A model generated the notes under the pieces. The model was not told the DNA's origin. It was given only the letters and a program-made list of their open reading frames with translations, and ran no database searches. This document shows positions 1 through 12,080 of a DNA stretch of 64,000 bases, in pieces. How positions within the stretch are numbered: the first letter of the stretch is position 1; the number at the start of each line of letters is the position of its first letter. Source of the stretch: Camarhynchus parvulus (lineage: Eukaryota; Chordata; Aves; Passeriformes; Thraupidae); assembly GCF_901933205.1 (NCBI RefSeq), contig NC_044600.1, positions 620,001 through 684,000 on the forward strand. The letters run 5' to 3'. The position numbers and the translations under genes are program-made.

Positions 1-794
1 CTGTTCTATTTCCAGCTCAGCTCTGGCACTGTGCGAATGCTCGCTGCTTAGTAAATAGAAATATTTTTTTTAGGGAAAAGAGAACATACTGAATCAAAGA
101 GCTAGAGGCTTTTGATACCCTTTCTTCCAAGTCATTTCAAGTAATGTAATGAAATAAATGAATAATAAAGAGCAAACAGAAGCTCATGTGATGACTCAAC
201 ACACCAGGAGTCATGAGGAAAATGCTGAATTCTTGACTACACGTTCCAATATAATACCACAGGAGTGTGCACACTGGAAAACTTTCACCTTTTAAATAGG
301 TGTTATCAACAGCCTGGGCATCATTAATCAATGTTCATATCACTTCAGCAATTACATTCCTCCTGGCACACACATGCAAAGGAGGGAATTTAAGATCTTG
401 ACTTGAGGCTTGGAAGAGAAAGGACAAAGCAAGAAAGCTCTTCTACCTTATGTCCTTCCTGCTCAGCTCCAGCTGGGGTCTCGACTTCTTTGGTCACCCT
501 CCAAGATGAAAAGCATTTTAGCCCCATGCAAATACATCAGCTCGTTTTCCTAAGAATACCTGCTCCAATAAATTACTTCACTTGCTCTGGCTGCATTCAT
601 GTGTGTGTGTTCTGTAGCATCTTGGAGGTGAGTGATTGTCACAAACATTTGTTCACACAAAGGAATTAAAACAAGCCTGTTGACAGCTTTCTTCTGAAAC
701 AATGGCTATTTCTACTGAAACATGGTTATGGGAAGAGTCCAGATCAAACAATCCCAAAACCTGCCAGCCCTACTGTACCACAGGCAGCCAAACG
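1..794. other. Single-copy non-coding DNA
   Basis: Mixed composition with stops in all frames. Only a short (GT)n near 601-611 and a T-run at 62-71 stand out. Confidence 0.6.
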
Positions 795-1185
795 CCCTGG
801 TCCTGCTGCCCAGGGCACACACAGCTCCCAGCCAAACCCTGCTCTGGTCCTGCTGCCCAGGGCACACACAGCTCCCAGCCAAACCCCTCTGGTCCTGCCG
901 TGCCCAGGGCACACACAGCTCCCAGCCAAACCCTGCTCTGGTCCTGCCGTGCCCAGGGCACACACAGCTCCCAGCCAAACCCCCTGGTCCTGCTGCCCAG
1001 GGCACACACAGAGCCCAGCCAAACCCTGCTCTGGTCCTGCTGCCCAGGGCACACACAGAGCCCAGCCAAACCCGCCTGGTCCTGCTGCCCAGGGCACACA
1101 CAGCTCCCAGCCAAACCCTGCTCTGGTCCTGCTGCCCAGGGCACACACAGAGCCCAGCCAAACCCCCTGGTCCTGCTGCCCAAAG
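795..1185. repeat. Minisatellite A, 42-48 bp unit, about 9 copies
   Basis: Each unit begins GGTCCTGCTGCCCAGGGCAC, continues ACACAGCTCCCAGCCAAACC, and ends either CTGCTCT or a shorter C-run, so unit length changes between neighbours. Variants include GCCGTGCCC for GCTGCCC and AGAGCCC for AGCTCCC. The near absence of stop codons in the unit produces overlapping open frames of 118-212 codons on both strands, all repetitive and not genes. Confidence 0.95.
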
Positions 1186-2510
1186 CCTCTGCCCCAGGCA
1201 GAGCTGGGCCCCAGCTGGGAGCACTGGGAGCCAGGGGGGATGCACACCCAGGCTGCAGCAGAGACTGTCAGGAAAAGGACTTTAAGAGGTGCATCTGGAA
1301 GGTAAGAATAGACTACTGCAGTGACAAAAGTACTTTTTAAAATAGAGCACACTTGTTCTATCCCTTTTGCTGCCAAGAGGAATCAGCAGCCCAGGACTGG
1401 AGGCAGCAGGGACAGGTGTTTTGTCTAAAAGGAGAATTCATCCTTTTGGCCACCTATACAGCACGTTTGGCCAGCGGGTTCAAATCCAAGTGTGGGATCC
1501 TTCCATCAGCAGCATTCAGTCACTGGCAAGCTCTTCTGGAGCTCTGCTCTTGCCTTTCACATGATCAGATGAAAAGCTGCTTTCTGAGCTTCTGTTTGCC
1601 ATTTCTTTTTTCTTCCAAACCATGTATTATTTAAAATTATCTGGAAGAGTTACAAATTATTCTAACCAATTCTTTCAGCATGCAAGAATCTATGACTGTA
1701 AGGAGATTATAAATGTATTTTCTTACAGCTGAGCAGTTCAAGCCCAACATTTAAATGTTGGTATAAAAATATGCGAAACCAAATTGTATGACAGAGCTTG
1801 CTTTGTCAAAACACAAATGTCTCATAAAATATGCTGTCTGGCATCAGAAGTAGTAGGTGATATTTTTCAGACCAACTTTTTCAAGGAAAAGTATCGATTA
1901 AAATTAACAAAAGACATTCAAAATTAGGATTTGATATTTTCTCTTTTGATTTCAAATGGCAACGATTCTGAGGTTTATTAGATTTGTTTAAAGGTCAGAC
2001 GCAAAATAAAAAAATTAGCTGTGCAAAATATTTTGCTCAACCCTTCATAACTTCTTAAAGTTACTGTTCCTTACTTGAAAACTGCCCAAAAACCTCTTCT
2101 ATTTATGCAGTTCCCCTATCTGCCATCTTTGTCTCCAGTATTTCTCTACAGTCCACAAGCCAAAACACACCATTTGTTTGGCTCTAATCCCAAGGGCCTT
2201 CACCCATGCAACTTATCAAAAGGGTTTTGGATTTTAAGTCTTCCCAGCAGCTGGGATCATTTGGCAGCTCGTGTGAGGAGGAGGGAAATTGAATTTCCTG
2301 GAAAAGAAAGCACTGTGAACCATTTGTACATGGCCTCACCAACAGTGAGCAGCAGCGCAGCCTGGCAGGAGCAGCAGGCCAAGGGGCAGAGGGGAAATGG
2401 TCTAAGCGGCTGCAGAGGTGGGGTGGGAGCAGAGGAGGGCACAGGGAAACCCCCAGGCTGTGCTGAGACATGAAATGTCCCTGAGCAAGGAGCAGCACAA
2501 ACCCCAGGCA
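1186..2510. other. Single-copy non-coding DNA
   Basis: AT-rich from about 1600 to 2080. The last 150 bases before minisatellite B become G-rich without clear periodicity. No gene recognised. Confidence 0.6.
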
Positions 2511-3129
2511 CTGCCAGGGCTGGAGATGATGGCACAGCCTGCATTGCCAGGGTGGAGATGGCACAGCCTGCCCTGCCAGGGCAGAGATGATGGCACAGCC
2601 TGCCCTGCCAGGGCGGAGATGATGGCACTGCCTTTACTGCCAGGGCGGAGATGGCACAGCCTGCCCTGCCAGGGCAGAGATGATGGCACTGCCTGCCCTG
2701 CCAGAGTGGAGATGATGGCACAGCCTGCCCTGCCAGGGCGGAGATGATGGCACAGCCTGCATTGCCAGGGTGGAGATGATGGCACAGCCTGCATTGCCAG
2801 GATGGAGATGGCACAGCCTGCCCTGCCAGGGCGGAGATGATGGCACTGCCTTTACTGCCAGGGCGGAGATGATGGCACAGCCTGCCCTGCCAGGGCGGAG
2901 ATGATGGCACAGCCTGCCCTGCCAGGGCGGAGATGATGGCACTGCCTTTACTGCCAGGGCGGAGATGGCACAGCCTGCCCTGCCAGGGCAGAGATGATGG
3001 CACTGCCTGCCCTGCCAGAGTGGAGATGATGGCACAGCCTGCCCTGCCAGGGCGGAGATGGCACAGCCTGCCCTGCCAGGGCAGAGATGATGGCACAGCC
3101 TGCCCTGCCAGGGCGGAGATGGCACAGCC
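2511..3129. repeat. Minisatellite B, 29/32 bp unit, about 20 copies
   Basis: Core CCTGCCCTGCCAGGGCGGAG followed by ATGATGGCACAG (32 bp) or ATGGCACAG (29 bp, one ATG lost). Some copies read CTTTACTGCC or CATTGCC in place of CCCTGCC, and these variant types recur at intervals, which suggests block duplication. Open frames across it (up to 346 codons on the minus strand) are repeat translations such as AGCAIISALAGQAVPSS. Confidence 0.95.
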
Positions 3130-4350
3130 CCAGGAGCAGCTGCTGCAGGGCTCTGCTGAAGGGGAAGAAGAGCAGCCCCAGAGGGATGCTCTCCTCTGGC
3201 GTGAAGGGTTTGGGGTCACAGAGGCTGCTCCAACAGCAGGGCCAGAGCAGGAGCCTGAGCTGCAGGAGCTTTCTGCAGCCCTGTGCCCTCCTCTCATTAC
3301 AGCTCTCAGCTATTACAGCTCATTCTGCAGAGCCAGCCTTGATGATTTCAGAGAAATCAAAGCTACTGATAACAAAATCTGGACATTCACTCCCAGTAAA
3401 GCAGAGTATTAGGCTGCAATTGTATCAAATTATGATCTGTTTTATCCCTCTAGAAAAGGCTTCACAAATAACCAAAAGACCTGTGAGTACAGATTTTTCA
3501 ACTCAAGTAGACTAGAAAGTATTTCGTTTCTTTGATAGTATGGAGGGTTTGATCTTCTCTTGCTTTGTCAAAGCAAGATGCAAAGCCCTGGATCTACTCA
3601 GTTCCATTGTGGTCACCCACAATAACATGGTTTTGTCAACAGAGCAGACACGAGGTGACACAGTCTAGTTCTGCATCAGCCTCCAAAGGCTCCTATGCTA
3701 CACATGACCCTGAAAGGAGGATAAAAAAGGAAAAAGGAAAAAATAGAGCTTAAGCTGAGATACAGCTGAGCTTCCTAAAAACCTTACTATAATCTATTTA
3801 CACGCTTCCTGCAGAGGCTCTTTGAGTGGACAGCTGTTTTATTTACATGGTGCTTTACAATTGCAGCAACCTACCTGAGCAACTAAAAACTTCTATGCAG
3901 ATAAAACCAGAAGAGATCAGAAATCCTCAGCCAGACAATTCCAAATGAAAAGCATGCTAGTGAGAGATTTTGTGTTGTCCCAGGCAAAAATGAGCAGCTG
4001 TTGTGGTCACTGCACTTCAGACAGGCTGGTATTAAATATCTCACTGGACTGAGTCATATTCAAACCACCTCTGACATGAGCAGTGGCAGCACCTGACAAG
4101 GATGACATCTGACTTAACATCCTGCAAATTAACACAAATATTGTCTCTTGATAGAGATGGCAGATTTTTTTTTTTACAGGGCAAATGACCATGAAAATCA
4201 GGTGAGCTATGAGCCATGCACGGTGCCAGTCAGAGATCAGAGCCTGCAAAGCTGCTGAGCATCCTCCGTGCATTTTGCACTGCAGGAGAATTCAGCACCT
4301 CCCTGAATCAGGCCCCACAGCCAGTGGAGAACTGCTGACTGCAAGGAGAC
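3130..4350. other. Single-copy non-coding DNA
   Basis: Contains an A/G-rich patch near 3717-3745 and a T-run near 4164-4175. Nothing else recognised. Confidence 0.6.
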
Positions 4351-4505
4351 GACCTGAAACACAGGGGCCAGCACTCACAGAAGGATGACTCCCTTCTCAC
4401 ACTGACCTAAAACAGTGGCCAGCACTCACAGAAGGATGACTCCCCTCTCACACTGACCTAAAACAGTGGCCAGCACTCACAGAAGGATGACTCCCCTTTC
4501 ACCCT
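4351..4505. repeat. Tandem triplication, 51-53 bp unit
   Basis: Three consecutive copies beginning GACCTGAAAC or GACCTAAAAC, each containing GGCCAGCACTCACAGAAGGA and TGACTCCC. Copy starts are 4351, 4404 and 4455. The copies are nearly identical, so this is a young low-copy array. Confidence 0.92.
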
Positions 4506-5400
4506 GAGCCTTTTGCCAATTTCAGTAACACCCACCAGGCCCAGCTGCACGCACTGTCCAGGGCAGAGGTGCAGCTTTGTCCCCAGCTGTTTTCTCATAA
4601 GCAGGGACAGGAAGAGGAACATGCTGCAGGAGCAAAATCCTGCCTACAGGTAAGAGAGCAGCAAATGACACTGGAGGCCAAAGGAACCTTCCTGCTTCAT
4701 TAACCCACCTCTCCTTTGGGCAAGTCTGTGTTTTCCAGAAGACACAACCCTGCCTTGTCACAAAGCTTCTCCCCAGCTCAGACCTGTCCCACACACCGCC
4801 TCTGAAGCGGCAAACAGCTCAGATATTCTTCATCAGCTGCCAGCCCCAACCCAGGCACAGCTCATCTCTGCTGGCTGCTCCAGCTCCTCTCCAAGCACCT
4901 GACTTGTCCATGCAGGAACTACAGCAGCAGGCTACCCTCTAACCATGAGCTCATTCTGACGTTCAAATCCAGCTGAAATGATTTACTGAACTACTGAAAT
5001 AAAATTAAATAAAAGTTATACAGCCAGATTTCTTGTTGGCCCTACAGGCTGCACTCTGTCTTACATTACACAAGCCCATCAAATATTTAAAGTGACCATG
5101 TCTACACAATTACACATAATTCAGCAGAGAGGAACATACTGCAAAATGATATAAATCATGCTGGCATTTGTGTCTATGCAGGACTAATACTAAATATAAT
5201 TAAAATACTTCTGTTTTCTTCTAAGAGACACTGTCAGGCTGCCATCTCTTCCCAAAGAGTGCAGCGTGCCAAGCCCAGGGATGTGACAGCAGCGTGGGCT
5301 GTGGTGTCCCCTGGCAGGAGCAGCCTGACACAAGCGTTTAGCCCGTGGCAGGTGAGCATCCCCACCTGCAGTGGCACCTGCAAACCCCTGCCAGCCTGTG
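4506..5400. other. Single-copy non-coding DNA
   Basis: Turns AT-rich from about 4970 to 5225 before the GC-rich minisatellite D. No gene or mobile element recognised. Confidence 0.6.
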
Positions 5401-6170
5401 CAGGGCACAGCGCAGGCACAGGGCACAGCGCAGGCACAGGGCACAGCCCAGGCACAGGGACAGGGCACAGCCCAGGCACAGGGCACAGCGCAGGGACAGG
5501 GCACAGCCCAGGCACAGGGCACAGCCCAGGCACAGGGCACAGCGCAGGGACAGGGCACAGCCCAGGCACAGGGCACAGCGCAGGCACAGGGCACAGCGCA
5601 GGCACAGGGCACAGCGCAGGCACAGGGCACAGCCCAGGCACAGGGCACAGCGCAGGGACAGGGCACAGCGCAGGCACAGGGCACAGCGCAGGCACAGGGC
5701 ACAGCCCAGGCACAGGGCACAGCGCAGGGACAGGGCACAGCGCAGGGACAGGGCACAGCGCAGGCACAGGGCACAGCCCAGGCACAGGGCACAGCGCAGG
5801 GACAGGGCACAGCGCAGGGACAGGGCACAGCCCAGGCACAGGGCACAGCGCAGGCGCAGGGCACAGCCCAGGCACAGGGCACAGCGCAGGCACAGGGCAC
5901 AGCGCAGGGACAGGGCACAGCCCAGGGACAGGGCACAGCGCAGGCACAGGGCACAGCCCAGGCACAGGGCACAGCCCAGGCACAGGGCACAGCGCAGGCA
6001 CAGGGCACAGCCCAGGCACAGGGCACAGCGCAGGGACAGGGCACAGCGCAGGGACAGGGCACAGCGCAGGCACAGGGCACAGCCCAGGCACAGGGCACAG
6101 CGCAGGGCAGGCACAGGGCACAGCGCAGGCACAGGGCACAGCCCAGGGACAGGGCACAGCCCAGGGACAG
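5401..6170. repeat. Minisatellite D, 18 bp unit, about 43 copies, T-free on the plus strand
   Basis: The unit is GCAGGCACAGGGCACAGC with two main variable sites (GCGCAGG or GCCCAGG; CACAGG or GACAGG). An extra 6 bp occurs near 5451 and a phase slip near 6102. The plus strand contains no T from 5400 to 6176. Because 18 is a multiple of three, each reading frame repeats a fixed hexapeptide (for example AQGTAQ, GTGHSA, AVPCAC), giving open frames of up to 449 codons in all six frames. None is a credible gene. Confidence 0.97.
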
Positions 6171-9100
6171 CCCACACTGGGCACAGCCCATGGTGCCAGG
6201 GGGCTCTGTGGCAGCACAGCTTGGCCAGCAGCACGCTGGCACCTCCAGATGGCTTCAGAGCAGGCACAGCACGGGGACAAAGCTGCACTCTAGAGAACAC
6301 AGTGCCCTGCCTTTGTGTTCTGCAGGACACAGCCCCACGGCTTTGGGGCTCCCGAGCTCCAGTGCCAGACGGGGCACACTTGGGACAGAGCCGGGACAGA
6401 GCTCAGGGCACAGCACCAGCCCAGCAGAGCACAGCACAGCCCCGGGCCCTCTGTGAGCCCCCTCACCCCAGGGCAGCTCCTCATCCCCCAGGTTACTGCA
6501 GCGACCTGCACACACCCCAGGCAGGGCAGGAGCCTTGCCCAGAGCCGCCCCAAGAGCTGGCTGACCCCAGGCCACCCATGAGCCCCTTAGAGCCAATGTC
6601 CCCGTGCCTCAGCAGCACTCTGTGCCCTCCCACCTTGGCTAACAGAGCACAGAGCAATTTACCAAACAGAAAAAAAAAATCATTTTCCTCATAATAGATT
6701 AAATAAGGAGCAAGTGAAACCCATTGTCCTGTAGGCCAGGGAAGAGCTGTGTGCTCTGGATTTTTCTGCATCTTTGCCCTGTCTTTAGCTGCCCGGTTGT
6801 TTGAAATAACCTCAGGGGGTTCTGTTTTATTATGTTTAAAGGAAATATTTTCCTTTCTGCTGAGACTCTTTCATATTTAAGGCTATCATCAGTCATATTG
6901 ATTTTTCATGGACTAACTAGACTGAGGGAAGGAGTAACGTGTTATTCCTTACACACAATTTTTCCAAATGGCTTCTCTGCCCAGGGCATGATGTGGCAGA
7001 GGCTGTGCTGCACTTGTTGCTGACTGACACAAATGCCTGCTCAGTCCCCACAGCATCCTTTGCACGCTGGCTCTGCAGGAAATGCAGGTGGCTGCAGTGC
7101 TGCAGCACCCCTGCATTAGAGGGAACCCCAGCAGGAAGGAGAAGTGACCAGACTGAGCTTCCACCCAACACAGCACCACTCTTCATCACAACCTGCCCAT
7201 GCCCCAGGCAAGGGCAGTTTCAGTAAATGCCATCTGTAAGAATTTGAGATTTTTTCCCCAGTAAAATTCCAGACAGAAACACAATATTAGAAATTCCTTG
7301 ATCTAGAGCATGAAATGGCCTCAAAGACCTGACACAGAGCAGACTGTGACTGTAAGAAAAGAGGAATCATTGCAGAGTCCAGCAGGACTCCAGCTGCTGG
7401 CAAACAACAGTAAATGGCCCAGAGAGGCAGTGGCTGCACACGGGTGATGTGCTGAGCAGTGAGAACAGCAGCTGCAGGAAGGAAAGCAGGGAGCAGGGAG
7501 CACAGAGGGCACGAGGAAACCACTGGCACTGACCAGGCAAGAGCTCAGGGAGCAGAAAACAGAGCCAGGCTGGCTCCCCCGTGCCTGCAGCTGGGCAAGG
7601 CTGCGTGGAGCAGCACAAGCACAAGAAGCACACAGCCCTCCGTGGAAGGGAAGCTCTCCACCATTTATTTCCAGCTCCTGAAGCTGCCATGATATCCACA
7701 CTGCAAAGCAAGGATGGTTCGGCGCTGTGTTGGGTTGACAGAAGGGTGGGGGACAAGGCAAAGCCCATTCAGTGCAATTGCCTGTGGAGCCTGCCCTTTT
7801 ACTGAAACTGGGAGGATATTTATAGAATAAAGTTTCACTTCAAGCCCTGTCACATACTGTATTACTCAGGAAATGTCAAAAGTGCAGCAGCAAAACTGAA
7901 ATGAATTAAAATCATCTTTTGAACCATTTGATGCCTGCCAAATAGGACACGACAAGCAATGATACCCTTTGGAACCAAAACAAGGAGAAGAGAATGTTAA
8001 TCCATCTCTCCAGAGCTTATCACCATTTGAGTATTTTGGGAAGAAGTTGGTACACCTGAGTGAGACCCAGACAACTCAGCCACTGACAGAATCTGTAGGT
8101 CCCAACCCAAAACTGGAGCTTTGCTTCCCAGCGGTTTGCATCAGCAGCAGTCAGTCTGTGGCTCACTCCAGGCACTGCTGGAGTGCAATTCCACAACACT
8201 GCCACCCTCACTCTGCCCAGCGAGCTCTGCCACTGTCCTCAACGGGGAATGCACCTTCCAGCCACAACAGAAGGTGAAAGAAATGTAAGAGTACGGAGAA
8301 GGGATAGTTAATGACTTTGAAAGAACGTCTGAAAGACAAAACTGAATCCACACGTGGTGACAATTGTCTCTGTGCACAGCAGACACGGGGCAGTGGGTGA
8401 CCAGACCACGTTCAGCAGGGTGCTCAGCAGCCAGAGATCATCCTAGCAGCACACACAGAGGGACACCTGGCAGCAGCACATCTCAGTATTCCACTGCAAG
8501 AGCTAAATGGAAATTCCAACAGGCCTCAAGCTCCTTGATCCTGATACAAACAGGACAGGGAAACAAACGTGTTTCTCTTACAGCTGTTCTAGGGTTGCTC
8601 TGAGCTATGCCACATGCCAACTACTCAAAAGTAACAAGTCCTTCAGGAATCAGAGCAGAAGGCATGGCCACAAGACAATTTTTAGAAATGAAAGAGAAAC
8701 TTTAAGTATCTACACACTGCAGGTCTTGTCAAATAAAAGACTGGGGAGGAGTAACCATGATTTTCCTGAAAGAAAGCAGAATTCTAACTTTTTGCCTATG
8801 AATATTTCCTCAGATTTTACTGTTCAGGGAAGGCAATGAAGTGAACCTGCTACACTGGAATACTTTTTCACAAGCATAGGACATGTGGGGTTGAAAGAAT
8901 TCCCTCTGTATCACACTTATTTCTCACTGCCATTGATGCATTCCTGCATGAGGAGCTCAAGGCTGTCCCAGTGCACACACCTTTGCCTTCACCAAACCAC
9001 ACAGACCTACCCAGGCTCAGAGCATCACAGAAAGCACAAACTGCCCTTCCAACTCCTCAAGCCCTCCCCAGGCATGCCTTAATTCCCTGAACTGCAGCAA

Positions 9101-10502
9101 AGAAAAGAATGCCACATTAGGAAACAGCTTAACATCAAACTGATTTCTAAGACTGTTTCTGTTTGCTCCATGTACTGAAACAAAACAATCCCATTTCAGA
9201 ACTGTTGAAGTATTTGCCTGTTTCCTTGGTTTTTAAATAAAAATAGCTAAATTAGACATTATAAATTTTAAAATAACCTTAGAACCTTTGTTTTCTATGA
9301 AAGGAATTTCATCCTTTCCATGGTGGCGTCGCCAGCCTGCCTGTGGTGAAGGGGAGGCTCGGGGCCACCCCAAATCCCAGGGAAAGGGCAGCAGGTGCTG
9401 CAGAGCTGTCTGAACAAGGCAGCACCGAGTCCCCAGAGCAGTCATGGGGAAAGGCTCTGAAGGAGGGACCCAAACCCTGCCTCACTCGCTGCCAGCCTGG
9501 CTGGTGCCCAGCACTGTTTTAAACACTGCTACAGAAATGTCTGAACACATTTCATCTCTTACACACTACCAGAGACAGTAAATTCTATCCATCTCCCAGC
9601 CACAAGAGCTGGGACTCCCCTCCTGGATTTTGTTTTCTTAGTTTTATTTTGCGATCTGTTATGCAGAGTTCAAAAAGGAACATAATTAAAAATTTAGTCC
9701 TCAGAACCAATTTTTTATCTTTTTTCCCCACAGATCCAGTGGAGAGAAGAAGAGAGAGGGAAGATGAACAAAAAAAAAAAAAAAGAAGACTTCCTGTCAC
9801 ATAAATAATGAAAAAGATGCTCAAAGACTGAAATTTTCACATGCAGCTTTTGAAGTTATTTTTTACTTCTTTGTATTTTGTTGCATGCTCTACCTGCTGT
9901 TTTTTTTTTCTTGGTAGCTTGACAAGTTCCTTTTTAAAATGATTTTTAAAAGGCAATTCAAGAAGTTTTCACTGATCCTGTCCAAATAAAAGGAAGATTC
10001 TTTTCGTTGAGTATGCAAACTGCAATCCTTTGAACAAAAGGCATTTGCCCACATGATGCCAAATCCTTCCTTGGCTGAGAGCTTACACAGTGCAGACTCC
10101 ACCCACAGTGCAACAGGGAGGAAAAACTCAATTTAAACCAATCTCCTGCTCTGGCACAGCCCTCAGAGATCCCCTCAGTGTGCTGAGGCACGAGGGGTGG
10201 GGTGTTTGGGGTGTTTTCTGTACCTGTGCTCCGTGCAGGAGGCTCTCCAGCATCTCACCCTGCCCGGGCACTGAGTGCCCGTGTGTGACAGGGACGGGCA
10301 GCTCTGCCAGCCTGCGCCTCCCAGGGCCCCAGCTCATTTCCTCAGAGCTTGCTGAGCCGTCCTCCATGCGCTCACAGAACAGCAGATCTCCGGAAAAGCA
10401 CTCAAGTGTGATCTGTGTGCACACTTCCAGCAGCAGCCAGCCAAGAGGCAAGGCTGGCCTCTCTCCTGAGCTCAGCCTGGCTCCGCGGCCCTCTGTCCGT
10501 GT
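6171..10502. other. Single-copy non-coding DNA
   Basis: 6180-6650 is GC-rich and partly resembles minisatellite D composition without its period. The rest is ordinary sequence with A or T homopolymers near 6670, 9770 and 9900. A GTGTTGGGTTGAC start and AATAAAG near 7728-7830 are faintly LTR-like but unsupported. Confidence 0.55.
9770..9784. repeat. Poly(A) run, 15 A
   Basis: Fifteen consecutive A bases. The upstream 50 bases do not resemble a CR1 or processed-gene tail, so I treat it as a simple homopolymer. Confidence 0.95.
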
Positions 10503-10797
10503 CCTGCTGTCAGCCCCTGCCCTGCCCTGCTGTCAGCCCCTGCCCTGCCCTGCTGTTTGCCCCTGCCCTGCCCTGCTGTCAGCCCCTGCCCTGCCCTGCT
10601 GTCAGCCCCTGCCCTGCCCTGCTGTCAGCCCCTGCCCTGCCCTGCTGTTTGCCCCTGCCCTGCCCTGCTGCCAGCCCCTGCCCTGCCCTGCTGTCAGCCC
10701 CTGCCCTGCCCTGCTGTTTGCCCCTGCCCTGCCCTGCTGTTTGCCCCTGCCCTGCTGTCAGCCCCTGCCCTGCCCTGCTGTCAGCCCCTGCCCTGCC
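10503..10797. repeat. Minisatellite E, 23 bp unit, about 13 copies
   Basis: The unit is TCAG or TTTG followed by CCCCTGCCCTGCCCTGCTG. One copy is five bases shorter (near 10741) and one has CCAG. The TCAG and TTTG types are interspersed. The array is almost free of A on the plus strand. It is separated from minisatellite F by only about 420 bp. Confidence 0.95.
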
Positions 10798-11217
10798 AAG
10801 CTCCCCAGCCTCACACCCACGGCCCAGGTGTCCCTCAGGGGGACAGTGACACCCCGAGCTCAGCCTGTGCCCCCCTGCCCCGTGCCAGGCCCAGGCAGGG
10901 CACAGCTCACCCTCCCAGCACTGCCCAGCCTGGGCAAGGTGTGGGCAGCTCAGACTGCAGAGTCTGTGTGCAGTGAGGGGCTGGTGAGCCCTGGGGCCCA
11001 GTGAACGCCCCACGCTTCCAGAGGGGGCACAGTGCCAGTGCCAGGCACTGCTGCTCCTGGCACCCAGGCCCCGTCCTGCTGCCCTCACCTGCTCTGCCTC
11101 TGGGGAGACACCAAGAGCCAATGCACTGACTCCACATCCCCCGTTACTGTGTGTCCCCTTAAACCCGAATTAACCACGCCACAGCACCCCGAGGTGCTGA
11201 GCAGCCCCACAGCACGC
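10798..11217. other. GC-rich spacer between minisatellites E and F; no gene seen
   Basis: Single-copy, C/G-rich sequence with no tandem repetition I can see. The open frames entering from both arrays run through it, but composition and lack of recognisable motifs argue against coding. Confidence 0.7.
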
Positions 11218-11940
11218 AGCCCTGCAGTGGGAACAGGAACAGCCCTGCAGCAGGCAGCCCTGCAGTGGGAACAGGAACAGCCCTGCAGCTGGCAGCCCTG
11301 CAGCTGGCAGCCCTGCAGCTGGCAGCCCTGCAGCTGGCAGCCCTGCAGCAGGCACACGAGCAGCCCTGCAGCAGGCACACGGGCAGCCCTGCAGCGGGCA
11401 CACGGGCAGCCCTGCAGCGGGCACACGGGCAGCCCTGCAGCGGGCACACATGCAGCCCTGCAGCGGGCACACGGGCAGCCCTGCAGCGGGCACACGGGCA
11501 GCCCTGCAGCGGGCACACGGGCAGCCCTGCAGCGGGCACACATGCAGCCCTGCAGCGGGCACACAGGCAGCCCTGCAGCGGGCACACAGGCAGCCCTGCA
11601 GCGGGCACACGGGCAGCCCTGCAGGGGCAGCCCTGCAGCAGGCACACGGGCAGCCCTGCAGCGGGCACACGGGCAGCCCTGCAGCGGGCACACGGGCAGC
11701 CCTGCAGCGGGTACATGGGCAGCCCTGCAGCGGGCACACGGGCAGCCCTGCAGCGGGCACACGGGCAGCCCTGCAGCGGGCAGCCCTGCAGCAGGCACAC
11801 GGGCAGCCCTGCAGCGGGCACACGGGCAGCCCTGCAGCGGGCACATGGGCAGCCCTGCAGCGGGCACACGGGCAGCCCTGCAGCGGGTACATGGGCAGCC
11901 CTGCAGCGGGCACACACGCAGCCCTGCAGCAGGCACATGC
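11218..11940. repeat. Minisatellite F, compound 15/23 bp unit, about 33 copies
   Basis: Most copies are 23 bp: CCCTGCAGCGGGCACACGGG plus CAG. The left edge has different types: CCCTGCAGTGGGAACAGGAA plus CAG, and a run of four 15-bp copies CCCTGCAGCTGGCAG (about 11281-11340). Short 15-bp copies reappear near 11623 and 11770. Every copy contains CTGCAG (a PstI site). Open frames of up to 362 codons cross it on both strands and are repeat translations. Confidence 0.96.
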
Positions 11941-12023
11941 TCTGCCAGCAGAGCAGAGGGGCAGGGCAGGTGTGTGTGCTGCCCTGGCACATGCCTGCAG
12001 CTCTCCGGGTCTCTGACTCCAGA

Positions 12024-12080
12024 GCAGCCCCTCGCAGGCCCTGCAGCCCCTCGCAGGCTCCGCAGCCCCTCGCAGGGCCT
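12024..12080. repeat. Short tandem repeat, 19 bp x 3
   Basis: Three 19-bp copies of GCAGCCCCTCGCAGGCCCT with small changes, starting at 12024, 12043 and 12062. They lie just beyond minisatellite F and share its GCAGCCC core. Confidence 0.9.

Noticed and set aside
1468..1500. tRNA-like B-box GGTTCAAATCC
   Set aside because: The flanking T-stem does not pair and there is no A-box, anticodon arm or acceptor stem at the right distance.
5190..6694. Open frames of 330-449 codons on both strands around 5.2-6.7 kb
   Set aside because: They are translations of the 18-bp minisatellite in every frame, with no non-repetitive domain, start context or splice structure.
11218..11940. CRISPR-like regular direct repeats (also arrays D, E and K)
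   Set aside because: There are no unique spacers between repeats, no leader and no cas genes. These are head-to-tail minisatellites in a vertebrate genome.
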